Source: an uncultured Dehalococcoidia bacterium (lineage in GTDB: Bacteria > Chloroflexota > Dehalococcoidia > Lucifugimonadales > UBA1127). Taken from it: a DNA stretch of 64,000 nucleotides. The stretch covers positions 1,838,551 to 1,902,550 of the forward strand of contig OX638292.1 in the NCBI GenBank assembly GCA_951812285.1, read 5' to 3'. Below the pieces are notes generated by a model, which worked only from the letters and a program-made list of their open reading frames with translations, did not search any database and was not told the DNA's origin. The number at the start of each line of letters is the position of its first letter. The first letter of the stretch is position 1. A program made the translations under genes and the position numbers. Below, piece by piece: positions 17,937-27,031 of the stretch.

Positions 17937-18932
17937 TTACCGCGCCCGCGGGTTGAGCACGTCGTTGAGCGCGTCGCCGAGGAGGTTCCACGCGAACACC
18001 AGCAGCCCGACAACGACCACCGGCGGCAGGATGAGGTGCGGTTGGTTGCGCAGGATGGAGACGTCCTGCCCCTCGCGGATCATGCTGCCCAGGCTCGGCA
18101 CCGGGTGCTGGATGCCGATGCCCAGCCAGCTCAGCACCACCTCCGCCCCCGCGATGGCCCCCATGCCCATCGTGACCACGACGATGACCGGAGGGAGCGC
18201 GTTCGGCAGCAGGTGCCGCAGGATCAGCCGCGGCGCCGTCGCGCCCGTCGTCCGTGAGGCCTCGACGAAGGGCATCGCCTTCAGTTGGATGACCTGCCCG
18301 CGCACCAGCCGCGCGACGCCCACCCAGCTGAACACCGCCAGCGCGCCGAAGACCACGAGGTAGTCGGCGATGCCCCACTGCGCGAGCCCGTAGATGCCCG
18401 TCGCGTCCTCCAGCGAGCGCACCCAGTCGAGCACGCGGGGGCGCACCGTCGCCGCCAGCAGGATGACGAGCAGCAGCCCGGGGAAGGCGAGGAAGACCTC
18501 GCCGACGCGCATGACGACGGTGTCCACGCGCTTGCCGAAGTAGCCCGCCATCAGCCCAAGCGTGATCCCCAGCGCCAGGCTGCCCGTCGCGACGGCGGTC
18601 GCCGTGACGATGAGGTTGGTGCGCAGGCTGTAGATGACGCGGCTCAGGACGTCGCGGCCGACGAAGTCGGTGCCGAGGAGGTGCTCGGCGCTGGGGCCCT
18701 CGCGCGCCGCCAGCAGGTCCTGGTCGTCGAAGCCGTAGGGCGCGAGCAACGGCGCGAGGATGCCGCCGCCGTAGAGCAGCACGATCACGGTGATGCCGAA
18801 GACCGCCTTCGGGCGGCGCAGCAACTGCAGCGCGGCGCGCACCCACGGCCCTCGCGAGCGGCGCTGCTCCTCCGAGCCCGCGGCCTGCGCGGCGTCGGCG
18901 GAGAGGTCGGCGTTCGGGTCAACGTGCGCCAT
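17937..18932 (-). CDS. ABC transporter permease (DppC/OppC type), second locus
   Basis: 331-residue permease with a charged N-terminal tail, a first helix near residues 48-70, the LGTDFVGRDVLSRVIYSLR motif of DppC/OppC and about five more helices; a loop near residues 185-210 is longer than usual. The ATG at 18932 overlaps the end of the B-type permease gene by 14 nt. With that gene and the solute-binding protein at 20,810-22,459 it makes an uptake system, but no ATPase genes are beside them; the ATPases at 581-2604 or elsewhere would have to serve it. Confidence 0.9.
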   Translation of the reverse strand: MAHVDPNADLSADAAQAAGSEEQRRSRGPWVRAALQLLRRPKAVFGITVIVLLYGGGILAPLLAPYGFDDQDLLAAREGPSAEHLLGTDFVGRDVLSRVIYSLRTNLIVTATAVATGSLALGITLGLMAGYFGKRVDTVVMRVGEVFLAFPGLLLVILLAATVRPRVLDWVRSLEDATGIYGLAQWGIADYLVVFGALAVFSWVGVARLVRGQVIQLKAMPFVEASRTTGATAPRLILRHLLPNALPPVIVVVTMGMGAIAGAEVVLSWLGIGIQHPVPSLGSMIREGQDVSILRNQPHLILPPVVVVGLLVFAWNLLGDALNDVLNPRAR

Positions 18933-19869
18933 ACGCCCCCAACTCCTGCCGCGTCCTCGGGTCAATGAAGCCGTAAAGCAGGTCGACGACCATGTTGGCA
19001 AAGACAAACGCGGAGGCCACGATGAGCACCAGCGCCATGATGACGGGGTAGTCGCGGCTGAATATGGACTCCACCGCCAGCTTGCCGATGCCCGGGATGC
19101 CGAAGATGGTCTCCGTGATGAACGCGCCCTCGACCAGCGTCGCCAGGCTGAGGCCGAGGACCGTTATGAGCGGCGTCAGGGCGTTGCGCAGCACGTGCCG
19201 CATCTGCACCGTCGCCTCATTCAGCCCCTTGGCGCGCGCCGTGCGGACGTAGTCCTGACCGAGGACATCAATGGCGCTCGCCCGCGTCAGCCGCACGACG
19301 CCCGCGACGCCTGGCAGCCCCATGACGAGCGCCGGCATGACGATACTCAGGCTGAAGAGCCCGTCCCATCCGCTGACCGGCAGCAGCCCGAACTGCACGG
19401 CGAAGAGCAGGATGAGGAAGGGAGCGGAGATGAAGACAGGCGTCGAGAGGAAGAAGAGCGTCAGGCTCACCAGCGCCGTGTCCAGCCACCGTCCCTGCTG
19501 GTACGCGGCAATCAGCCCCAGCGGGATGCCGATGCTCACCGCCAGCAGCATCGCCGCAAGGCCAAGCTGCACCGACACCCACATCCTCGGCAGGATGAGC
19601 TCGGCGACAGTGCGCCCGCGGTAGGAGAAGCTGTCGCCGAGGTCGCCGCGCACGACGTCGGCCAAGTACGAGCCGTACTGCACGAAGAAGGGCCGGTCGA
19701 GGCCAAGCTGCTCGCGGACCAGCGCCACGGCCTCCGGCGTAGCGCGCTCGCCGAGGCGCACCTCGGCCGGGTCGCCGGGGCCGTAGTGGCCAAGCACAAA
19801 CGTCACGAAGCTCACGATTACCAGCAAGACCGGCAACCACAGGAGCCTTCGGACGACAAACGTTGGCAT
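18919..19869 (-). CDS. ABC transporter permease (DppB/OppB type), second locus
   Basis: 316-residue permease: helix 1 at residues 8-28, the DppB loop with YGPGDPAEVRLGERAT, then five helices and the EAA-loop YVRTARAKGLNEA near residue 213. Ends in IDPRTRQELGAYGAR, giving a normal DppB tail plus a few residues. ATG at 19869 has GAGAGAGG five bases upstream. First gene of a two-gene unit with the C-type permease, divergent from the alpha/beta hydrolase. Confidence 0.9.
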   Translation of the reverse strand: MPTFVVRRLLWLPVLLVIVSFVTFVLGHYGPGDPAEVRLGERATPEAVALVREQLGLDRPFFVQYGSYLADVVRGDLGDSFSYRGRTVAELILPRMWVSVQLGLAAMLLAVSIGIPLGLIAAYQQGRWLDTALVSLTLFFLSTPVFISAPFLILLFAVQFGLLPVSGWDGLFSLSIVMPALVMGLPGVAGVVRLTRASAIDVLGQDYVRTARAKGLNEATVQMRHVLRNALTPLITVLGLSLATLVEGAFITETIFGIPGIGKLAVESIFSRDYPVIMALVLIVASAFVFANMVVDLLYGFIDPRTRQELGAYGAR

Positions 19870-19999
19870 GCAGCCTCTCTCGGGCGCCCAGTGTGGCGGG
19901 GCGCCCGGGATGATTCTACTACGCGGGGGCTGCTCCATTGCCGCATCGCCGCGCTGCGGATGTATACTGGCGCCGCAGACTGCATTGGGAGGGCATGCT

Positions 20000-20797
20000 A
20001 TGGCAGACGTGAGAGTTGAACAGGACGTGACGGCGGTCTCCGTAGGCGGCCGCGACCTGAAGGTGGACATCTTCTACCCGGGCGACAACGCGAACGGGGC
20101 ATGCCTCCTGTTCCTGCCTGGCGGCGGCTTCCGGACCGCCAACAAGGCCGGCCTGCACGAGCGCTACGCGCCCCGCATCGCCGAGCAGGGCTACGTCTTC
20201 ATCGCGACGGAGTACCGCGTGATGGAGGAGGCCATGTGGCCCGCGCAGATCCAGGACGCCAAGGCGCTCATCCGCTGGACGCGCGCCAACGCCGAGCAGC
20301 TTGGCATCGACCCGGACCGCATCGTCCTCGGCGGCGCGTCTGCGGGCGGCAACCTGTCGACGCTCGCGGGCGGCACGCAGGGCAACCCGTACTACGAGGG
20401 CGACGGCGGCAACGAGGGCGTCAGCAGCGACGTCGCCGCCATCATCGGCGTCTACCCGGTGACCGACGTGACGGAGCGGGCCTACGGCGAGGGGCGAGAG
20501 CAGCTCTACGGCGTGAACCCGAGCGCGGACTTCGTGCGCGCCGCGAGCCCTATCCACCAGGTGAACGCCAGCTACCCGCCGACCCTGCTCATCCACGGCA
20601 CGGGCGACTCAACCGTGCCCTACTCCCACTCCACGAGCCTCTTCGATGCGCTCGAGGCCGTCGGCGTGCCCGTCGAACTGCACCTCTACGCCAAGCAGGA
20701 GCACATCTTCGACCGGGAGCCGGCGTTCGCGGAGTCGGTGTCGGCGGTAATGGCGCTGTTCATGGACCGCTACGTGCCCGCGGCGGTGCCGGCGTAG
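20000..20797 (+). CDS. Alpha/beta hydrolase (esterase/lipase-like)
   Basis: 265 residues. Oxyanion-hole region LPGGGF, nucleophile elbow GASAGG, and the acid and base of the triad in GTGDSTVPYSHS and KQEHIF near the C-terminus match the BD-FAE/HSL-like hydrolases that cleave esters of small acids. No signal peptide, so cytoplasmic. ATG at 20000 with GGGAGG eight bases upstream. It converges with the solute-binding protein gene and diverges from the permeases, and may cleave an ester carried in by that transporter; this is inference from position. Confidence 0.87.
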   Translation: MADVRVEQDVTAVSVGGRDLKVDIFYPGDNANGACLLFLPGGGFRTANKAGLHERYAPRIAEQGYVFIATEYRVMEEAMWPAQIQDAKALIRWTRANAEQLGIDPDRIVLGGASAGGNLSTLAGGTQGNPYYEGDGGNEGVSSDVAAIIGVYPVTDVTERAYGEGREQLYGVNPSADFVRAASPIHQVNASYPPTLLIHGTGDSTVPYSHSTSLFDALEAVGVPVELHLYAKQEHIFDREPAFAESVSAVMALFMDRYVPAAVPA

Positions 20798-20809
20798 GGA
20801 CAGACTGCG

Positions 20810-22459
20810 CTAGCGGCCCTCTATCCAGACGTCCTTGAGCTTGGGCACGATGAGCGGCGTGAGCGCGTAGCCCCTCACGTACGGCTTCAGCAGCACGATG
20901 TTCTCGCCGCTGAACCAGAGGAGCACCCACGGCACGTCGTCCACGATGAGCTGTTCGGCATCGTTGTAGAGCGCTTTGCGGGTCTCCCAGTCCTGCTCGA
21001 CGCGCGCGGCCTCCAGCAGCCTGTCGACCTCGGGGTTGCTGTACCCGCTCTGGTTCAGTTGGCTCTCCGAGTGGAAGAGGATGTCCAGGAAGTTCTGCGG
21101 GTCCGGGTAGTCTGCCTGCCAGCCCAGCCCCGCAAACGCCTGCAGGCGGCCGTCGTTCAGGTCATCCCAGTAGGTGGCGGTCTCAACCTGCTGCAGCTCG
21201 ACCGTCAGCCCCAGCGTATCCTCCCACATCTCCAGAATGGCCTGCAGGTCGAGGCCAGCCGAGCCGCCGGTGCCGGGGATGGTCACGACGATGCGCGGCG
21301 CGCCGCCAGCGTACTTCGACTGCGCCATCAGCTCCTGTGCCTTCGCCGGGTCGAAGCCAGGGGCCTGCACGGCCGGATTGTAGCCGGGGAAGTCCGGCGG
21401 CAGGATGCCCGTCGCGGGCACCACCAGCTCCAGCAGCACCCGGTGCGCGATGGTCTCCTTGTCGATGGCATAGGCCAGCGCGCGCCGGAAGTTCGCGTCG
21501 TCAAAGGGCGGCTCCGAGAGGTTAAACCCGATGTAGGCCAGGTCGAAGCCCGGCGGCGCGACCACCACCTCGGCGTTCAGCGGCTCCAGCGGGTTGCTCA
21601 CCCGGTCGAGCTCCGACAGGCCGACGCCCGTAATGTCGATCTCGCCGTTCTCGTACATCGCCATGGCGGAGCCGCCGGAGAGGATGAGCTCGACGCGGTC
21701 CAGCAGCGCCGGGCCGCCATAGAAGTGCTCGTTGCGCTCCAGCACGATGAGCTCGCCCACGCGGTACTCGGCAAGCTTGAAGGGGCCCGTGGCGTTGGGC
21801 TTGAATACCCAGTCGTCGCCCTCAGACTCCAGGTTCTCGCGGTCCACGATGTAGGACGTCGGATAGGTGAGCTTGGCCAGGAAGAACGGCTTGGGTTCAT
21901 TGATCGCGATCTCGACGGTGTGCGTGTCGATGACCCGGACGCCGGACACCTCGTCCGCCTGCCCGGCCAGCTTGGGCAGCACGCCGACGATGTCGTCAAG
22001 GTACGCGGAGGCCTCCGGCGATTGGGTTGCAGTGTCCGTCGCGCGCTCGAAAGAGTACTTCACGTCCTCCGCGGTGACGGGCTTGCCGTCATGGAACTTG
22101 GCGTCGCGGCGCAGATGGAAGGTGTAGGTCTTGCCGTCCTCGCTGACGTCCCAGCGCTCCGCCAGGTCGGGCGCAACCTGGAGCGCCGTGTTCAGCGTCA
22201 CGAGCCCGCTGAACACCTCGACGATGATGCCCGCCGAGGTGGTGTCGCCCGCCTCGTGAGGGTCGAGGGTGGGCGGCTCCTGCCACAGGCGTCGGAAGAC
22301 GCCGTCGCCGCCTCCGCCGCGGTTGCCTCCTCCGAGCGTCAGGTCTTCGCCGCTCGCGCCGGTGGAGGGCGCGGTCTCTTCCTCACCGCCGCACGCGAGT
22401 GTGAGGGCCACGAGGGCCAGGGCCGCGAACAGTGCCGTTATGTTGAGCCAACGCCGCAT
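20810..22459 (-). CDS. Extracellular solute-binding lipoprotein, family 5, second locus
   Basis: 549 residues. The ATG at 22459 opens a lipoprotein signal with lipobox LTLAC (Cys23); a Gly-rich linker follows. The family-5 fold is marked by RRDAKFHDGKPVTAEDVKYSFERA near residue 120. The frame stays open upstream into the prfB region but has no relation to this family. It sits 44 nt after prfB on the same strand and about 950 nt from the permeases it probably serves, separated by the oppositely oriented hydrolase gene. Confidence 0.92.
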   Translation of the reverse strand: MRRWLNITALFAALALVALTLACGGEEETAPSTGASGEDLTLGGGNRGGGGDGVFRRLWQEPPTLDPHEAGDTTSAGIIVEVFSGLVTLNTALQVAPDLAERWDVSEDGKTYTFHLRRDAKFHDGKPVTAEDVKYSFERATDTATQSPEASAYLDDIVGVLPKLAGQADEVSGVRVIDTHTVEIAINEPKPFFLAKLTYPTSYIVDRENLESEGDDWVFKPNATGPFKLAEYRVGELIVLERNEHFYGGPALLDRVELILSGGSAMAMYENGEIDITGVGLSELDRVSNPLEPLNAEVVVAPPGFDLAYIGFNLSEPPFDDANFRRALAYAIDKETIAHRVLLELVVPATGILPPDFPGYNPAVQAPGFDPAKAQELMAQSKYAGGAPRIVVTIPGTGGSAGLDLQAILEMWEDTLGLTVELQQVETATYWDDLNDGRLQAFAGLGWQADYPDPQNFLDILFHSESQLNQSGYSNPEVDRLLEAARVEQDWETRKALYNDAEQLIVDDVPWVLLWFSGENIVLLKPYVRGYALTPLIVPKLKDVWIEGR

Positions 22460-22503
22460 TTCACCAGTCCTGTGAACACGATATTTTGCTTGAAGGAACG
22501 CTG

Positions 22504-23614
22504 CTACGCCGTGCTGGCGTTCCCGACCGTGCGCATCAGCTCGGCGCGCAGCAGGCCGTCCAGCTCGCCGTCGAGCACTGCCTGGGGGTCCCTGGTCTCG
22601 AAGCCGCTGCGGTGGTCCTTGACCATGCGGTACGGGTGCAGCACGTAGCTCCGGATCTGGTTGCCCCAGCCCGCCGAGATGTGCGCGCCCTTTAGCCGGG
22701 CCTGCTCCTCGGCGCGCAGCGTCTCCTCGCGCTCGATGAGGCGCGCCTGCAGGATCCTCATGGCGACGTCGCGGTTCTGGCCCTGCGAGCGCTCGTTCTG
22801 GCACGTGACCACGATGTCCGTGGGAATGTGGGTGATGCGCACAGCCGTCTCGACTTTCTGCACGTTCTGCCCGCCGTGCCCGCTGGCCCGGAAGGTGTCC
22901 ACGCGGATGTCCTCGTCGCGAATCTCGATGGCTCCTTCTTCGGCGGGCTCGGGAAGCACCTCCACCAGCGCGAAGGACGTGTGGCGCATGTGGTCGGCGT
23001 CGAAGGGCGAGAGCCGCACGAGCCGGTGGACGCCCCGCTCCACCTTGAGCCACCCGTAAGCGAAGGGGCCGGTGACCTCCACCATCGCGCGTTTAATGCC
23101 CGTTTCCTCACCGGGCGAGGTCTCCAGCACTGAGACGCGACAGCCGTTCTTCTCGGACCAACGGAGGTACATGCGAAGCAGCATCTGCGCCCAGTCCTGT
23201 GAGTCGGACCCGCCGGCGCCGGCGTGGATGGCGAAAATGGCGTTCTGGTCGTCGTGGGGGCCGGAGAAAACAAGCTGGAACTCCATGTCGGCCACCCTGG
23301 CGGCAAGCTCCGCCGTCTCCCGGCCGATGTCCTCCGTCAGGTCAGAGTCGCCTTCGTGCAGGCTCATGCTGACGAGTTCAGCCAGGCCGGCCGCCTGCGC
23401 CTCGACTCCGCGCCATGCGTCAATCTCCTGCCCCAGCGTCGATAGCCGCTGCATGACGCCCTGCGCGCGCATCGGATTGTCCCAGAACGTCCCGGTCGAG
23501 GATTGCTCGTGAAGCCGGGTTACTTCCTGCTCTTTTCCAGTAACGTCAAAGACGCTCCAGGAGATAGGAGATTCTCCCTTGAAGCGCCTCAACTTGTGAC
23601 CGCAGGTCCAGCAT
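22504..23614 (-). CDS. prfB: Peptide chain release factor 2, expressed by programmed +1 frameshift
   Basis: Two frames make one 369-residue protein. Frame one starts at the ATG at 23614 (GAGAGGG upstream) and runs 22 codons to an in-frame TGA at 23548-23546; the site reads GGAG-CGT-CTT-TGA-C, matching the classical RF2 slip site (Shine-Dalgarno-like GGAG three bases before CTT TGA C). After slipping past the T at 23548, translation continues with GAC at 23547 to the stop at 22504. The remainder has the SPF stop-codon-recognition tripeptide (UGA/UAA) and the GGQ catalytic motif (SGHGGQ). RF2 thus limits its own synthesis by competing at the UGA. Not a pseudogene. Confidence 0.93.
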
Positions 23615-23658
23615 CCCAGCCCTCTCCCAGTCTCTTTTCATTGGCTGCGCCATCGCGG

Positions 23659-24378
23659 CTATTGGCGCGCAGGCTCAGCGCCACTCTCCATGATACTGTA
23701 AACGCCCTCCACGAATCTGCCCGCTGCGGCAAAGTGCGCAAGTCGTGTCGGCTCCGGGACGCGATAGCGACCGCAACAGGTGAGCGCGAAAGCGATAGCC
23801 CCCTCCAGGCTAACGCGATGCCCGACAGAGACATAGATGGGCGAAACGCCCGTCCGCGAGCGCACGGCAGCTCCGACAACCTCGCCCCTGTCCACGAGCG
23901 GCGACGACCTGCCGCGCTCGTTGCCAAGCTCCTCGAAGCGGCCGAGGAGGCGCGACTTGGCGCAGCCTATAGTGGGGACACCGGCCGTCAGCCCCAGGTG
24001 GCAGGCCAGCCCGAATCGACGCGGATGCGCCATGCCCTGCCCGTCGACGAGAATGACGTCCGGCACGGTCTCGAGGCGCTCGAGGGCGTCGGAGACCGCG
24101 GGGACCTCACGAAAGGCGAGATAGCCGGGGATGTAGGGCACGGGGGGCTTGTCTCGCCCGACGCGCACCTCGGCAAGGGTGAGCTCGGGCCAGCGGAGCA
24201 CGGCGACGGCGCCGCGCACCCAGCCGTCGGCGTCGGGCGGCGAGACGTCAACGCCGGCGACGTAGCGCGGCTCGGCGGGAATGTCGCTGTGGGCGGACAC
24301 CATGCCGGCGAGGGCAACCTGAAGGGCCTTGGCGGCTTCCAGGTTTCCGGGCCAATCGTATGTGGCGGCCAGCTTCAC
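23659..24378 (-). CDS. nfi: Endonuclease V
   Basis: 239 residues, normal length. Endonuclease V nicks DNA (or RNA) beside deaminated bases such as inosine. Landmarks: AGVDVS with the first catalytic Asp near residue 43, VPYIPGYLAFRE with the wedge and catalytic Glu near residue 90, VDGQGMAHPRRFG with the second catalytic Asp near 110, and GHRVSLEGA near 200. It ends 44 nt before the prfB start on the same strand, so both may be co-transcribed. Confidence 0.93.
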   Translation of the reverse strand: MKLAATYDWPGNLEAAKALQVALAGMVSAHSDIPAEPRYVAGVDVSPPDADGWVRGAVAVLRWPELTLAEVRVGRDKPPVPYIPGYLAFREVPAVSDALERLETVPDVILVDGQGMAHPRRFGLACHLGLTAGVPTIGCAKSRLLGRFEELGNERGRSSPLVDRGEVVGAAVRSRTGVSPIYVSVGHRVSLEGAIAFALTCCGRYRVPEPTRLAHFAAAGRFVEGVYSIMESGAEPARQ

Positions 24379-24395
24379 GCAGCTAGTATATCAAC

Positions 24396-24425
24396 TTGAC
24401 ATGCTAGCTGAGCGGCACCTACCAT
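24396..24425 (+). promoter_or_regulatory. Promoter of tRNA-Phe
   Basis: TTGACA (24396-24401), 18-nt spacer, TACCAT (24420-24425). The start point would fall a few bases before the tRNA at 24434, fitting a dedicated tRNA promoter. Confidence 0.7.
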
Positions 24426-24433
24426 GAAGGTAC

Positions 24434-24505
<72 letters not shown>

Positions 24506-24517
24506 CGCTTCCCCGGT

Positions 24518-25465
24518 TTACCCCACCAGCTTCAGCTTGCGGAAGCAGCGGAATGTCTGCGGCGGGTCCATGCGCCGGCCGTAGACGGTGTGCGACACCT
24601 CTCCCACGTACAGGTTCCCCTTCGAGTCCACCCCGAAGCCGTGCGGCGCGATGAACTGCGTCGGGCCGTCGCCGATCATGGGGTCGCCGATGCGGGCGAG
24701 ACGCTCGCCGGCCTTCGTGAAAGCGTTGAGGCGGTGGCCCACCATCGGATAGTCGATGAGCTCCGTGTCCATGAGCATCTCGCCCACATAGATGATGCCC
24801 TTCTGGTCCATGCACAGCGCCTGGGGCCGGTAGATGTTCTGCCAGATGGCCTGCAGGTTCCCGTTGCGGTCGAAGACCTGCAGACGGTAGTTCTCCCGGT
24901 CGGTCACGTAGACGTTCTCGTCGCTGTCGACGACGACGTTGTGAGGCACCTGGAATTCGCCCGGCTCGACGCCCGGCGCACCCCACGACACGATGTGCTT
25001 GCCCTCGGCCGTGTAGCGGTGGACGCGGCTGTTGCCGTAGCCGTCGGTGATGTAGATGTCGCCGGTGTTGGGGGAAACCGCCATGTTGGTAGGGCGGTGG
25101 AACGGGGTGCCGCTCCACTTCTCGGCCGCCTGGTTCTCGTCGCCGATGACCATGACCAGCACGCCCTCAGTGGTGTACTTCTTGATGCAGTGCTGGCTGT
25201 CGTTGACGGTGTAGATGAAGTTGTCCGGGCTGCAGTGAATGCCGTGGGCGCGCTGGTCGAACTCGCCCTCGCCCCAGGAGCGGACGAAGTTGCCGTCCTT
25301 GTCCAGCACGATGACCGGGTGGGCGCCCCGGTTCAGGATGTAGACGTTGTCGTCCTTGTCGACGGTGACGCCGGAGGCGTCCGGGAACTCGTAGCCGGCC
25401 GGGATCTTGTCCCAGCCCTCCTCGGTCTCGTAGGTGAAGCGGTCGACGCCAATCCGATCGGCCAT
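24518..25465 (-). CDS. NHL-repeat six-bladed beta-propeller protein
   Basis: 315 residues of repeating units with the NHL pattern (for example PHNVVVDSDENVYVTDRENYRLQVFD and PTNMAVSPNTGDIYITD). The fold resembles SMP-30 or peptidylglycine alpha-amidating lyase propellers. No signal peptide is visible, so it is probably cytoplasmic. It lies 12 nt beyond the tRNA, convergent with it, and divergent from the flavin-oxidase-like gene across 202 nt. Could be a lactonase/lyase-like enzyme or a ligand-binding scaffold; no catalytic residue can be assigned with assurance. Confidence 0.82.
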   Translation of the reverse strand: MADRIGVDRFTYETEEGWDKIPAGYEFPDASGVTVDKDDNVYILNRGAHPVIVLDKDGNFVRSWGEGEFDQRAHGIHCSPDNFIYTVNDSQHCIKKYTTEGVLVMVIGDENQAAEKWSGTPFHRPTNMAVSPNTGDIYITDGYGNSRVHRYTAEGKHIVSWGAPGVEPGEFQVPHNVVVDSDENVYVTDRENYRLQVFDRNGNLQAIWQNIYRPQALCMDQKGIIYVGEMLMDTELIDYPMVGHRLNAFTKAGERLARIGDPMIGDGPTQFIAPHGFGVDSKGNLYVGEVSHTVYGRRMDPPQTFRCFRKLKLVG

Positions 25466-25573
25466 GGCGGCCTCCTTCTGCGTGTTTGCCGCCCTCGCGA
25501 GAGCGGCCCCGTGGGTGTGGCACGACTATAGTTGCGGAGACACCCGAGGGCAAGCGTGGATGCCGCAGTGTCG

Positions 25574-25603
25574 TTGACAGCCATCGCGGACGCTGGCTAC
25601 ACT
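25574..25603 (+). promoter_or_regulatory. Promoter for flavin-oxidase-like gene
   Basis: TTGACA (25574-25579), 18-nt spacer, TACACT (25598-25603), 64 nt before the ATG at 25668, in the gap between divergent genes. Confidence 0.65.
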
Positions 25604-25667
25604 TTCCCTATAAACACACCTTGCAAGGGCGCGGTGCGTCCAAACAATGTCTGAAGGGAGAACGTCC

Positions 25668-26087
25668 ATGGCGATTGAAATTACTGAGGAAATGGTGGAA
25701 GGCGTAAACACCGCGTTGGCCAACCGGGTGCCCTGCATCCTGGCCACCGCAGGCAGCGACGGCTGGCCCAGCATGGGCTACCGCGGCAGCATGATGGTCT
25801 TCGACGACGGCAGCCTGGCATTCTGGGAGCGCTCCTACAAGGACGGCATCGCCCACATCAAGGAGAACCCGCAGGTGCTGGTGATGTTCCGCAACCCGGA
25901 GACGCGGCAGGCCTGGAAGTTCTACGGCACCGCCACCGTCCACGAGGAAGGCGACACCCGCGAAGCGGTCTGGGACAAGACCGTAGAGCAGGAGCGCAAC
26001 GCAGACCCGGAGAAGAAGGGCTACGGCGTGGTGATTGCACTTGACCGCATCACCAACTACGGCGGCGCCGTCATGTCAGAGAAGTAG
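25668..26087 (+). CDS. Pyridoxamine 5'-phosphate oxidase-family (FMN/F420 split-barrel) protein
   Basis: 139 residues with the split-barrel pattern: ALANRVPCILATAGSDGWPSMGYRGSMM strand pair, then FWERSYKDGIAHIKENPQVLVMFRN and GTATVHEEGDTREAVW. Family members bind FMN, F420 or heme and carry out small redox reactions. The presence of cofE in this window makes an F420-using role conceivable but not shown. ATG at 25668 with AAGGGAG eight bases upstream; an ATG seven codons earlier lacks a site. Converges on the unknown gene at 26,113. Confidence 0.85.
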   Translation: MAIEITEEMVEGVNTALANRVPCILATAGSDGWPSMGYRGSMMVFDDGSLAFWERSYKDGIAHIKENPQVLVMFRNPETRQAWKFYGTATVHEEGDTREAVWDKTVEQERNADPEKKGYGVVIALDRITNYGGAVMSEK

Positions 26088-26106
26088 CCCGCACATAGCT
26101 GAAACA

Positions 26107-26163
26107 CAATACCTACGGTATTCCCACATCGAAGACCTGGGTCCGGGAGTACCGTAGGTATTG
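26107..26163. terminator. 19-bp inverted repeat between/inside convergent genes
   Basis: Arms 26107-26125 and 26145-26163 are complementary over 19 bp with a single G-T type mismatch, enclosing a 19-nt loop. It covers the last 17 codons and stop of the minus-strand gene and lies 20 nt past the plus-strand gene's stop. A bidirectional terminator is the simplest role, although there is no clear U-run. Confidence 0.5.
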
Positions 26164-26934
26164 TTCTGCAATGAAGTTGAGCGCCTTTCGAGCCACCGCG
26201 AAGTTGTCCCGCAACTGCCCCATCGGCTCGGCGAGGCCCGCGACATGGGCCGTCGGGTGCTCCATCGCCGTGCCGTAGTGTCGCTGCCCGATGTCCGCGT
26301 ACTCCTCGACCGTCCTTCGCCCGCGACGCCCCGGCCGCATCCCGCGCTGCGCCGCCTGCGCTGCGCTATTGGGAAAGATGCCGAGGATGAAGAGGCACAC
26401 GTCCGCGATGCGCTTGAAGTAGCGGAACCGGTGCTCCTCATCGACCGACGCCGCCAGCCTTCCCAGGCTGTCGATGTCCATGTCGCTGAAGCGCACGCGA
26501 CGCCACGTGCCGCGCCGCACGCGGACGGGCATGACGTAGCTCTCGACGCGCGTGAACGACGCCAGCATGGCCGCGAGGTAGTCGGTTACCGTGGGCCTGG
26601 CGAGGAAGCCGCTGACGTCGTCCGTGTCGAAGACCACCACGGTGTCGGCGCCGGAGCGCTCCAGCGTGTGGCTGACCTGACCGAGGTCCTTCTGCGCGCG
26701 GCGCAGCAGCATCCCGAAGTAGAGGGCGGGCGAGATTCGGAGGAGCTCCTCGTCCACCGCGGCGGCTTTCGCGAAGACGCGGCTGTCGGCGAGGACGGCG
26801 TTGCGGAAGCTTGGATCGCTGCGCACGAGCTGCTTCAGGTGTTCCGGGTCCAAGCCGCCGGCTTCCACCTCGTCCACGACGAAGCGCAGGTCGGCCTCCG
26901 TCAGCTCCAGCTCGTGGCGGTCGGGTTCCACCAA
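26113..26934 (-). CDS. Conserved-looking hypothetical protein
   Basis: 273 residues, soluble, no signal peptide, rich in Arg/Asp/Glu. Not recognised. Visible features: a helical N-terminus (ELTEADLRFVVDEVEAGGLDPEHLKQLV), ISPALYFGMLLRRAQKDL, a FDTDDVSGFLARP stretch, and a second helical half with ALNFIAEQYLRY. Codon use is like the neighbours, and the frame is long and clean, so it is probably real. Its stop codon is inside a 19-bp inverted repeat. Start at 26934 is the first ATG; no strong ribosome site is seen. Confidence 0.7.
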   Translation of the reverse strand: MVEPDRHELELTEADLRFVVDEVEAGGLDPEHLKQLVRSDPSFRNAVLADSRVFAKAAAVDEELLRISPALYFGMLLRRAQKDLGQVSHTLERSGADTVVVFDTDDVSGFLARPTVTDYLAAMLASFTRVESYVMPVRVRRGTWRRVRFSDMDIDSLGRLAASVDEEHRFRYFKRIADVCLFILGIFPNSAAQAAQRGMRPGRRGRRTVEEYADIGQRHYGTAMEHPTAHVAGLAEPMGQLRDNFAVARKALNFIAEQYLRYSRTQVFDVGIP

Positions 26935-27031
26935 ACTTCACCTGCGTCGACTAGTCTGCGGAGATACGCATCGGCGCTCCCCGCGATGGTCTAGCATACC
27001 AGAGGCGTCCACCTGAAGTAGCCCGTATGAA

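Noticed and set aside
23546..23614. prfB as a frameshifted pseudogene
   Set aside because: The stop sits exactly in the canonical RF2 slip site and both parts are intact.
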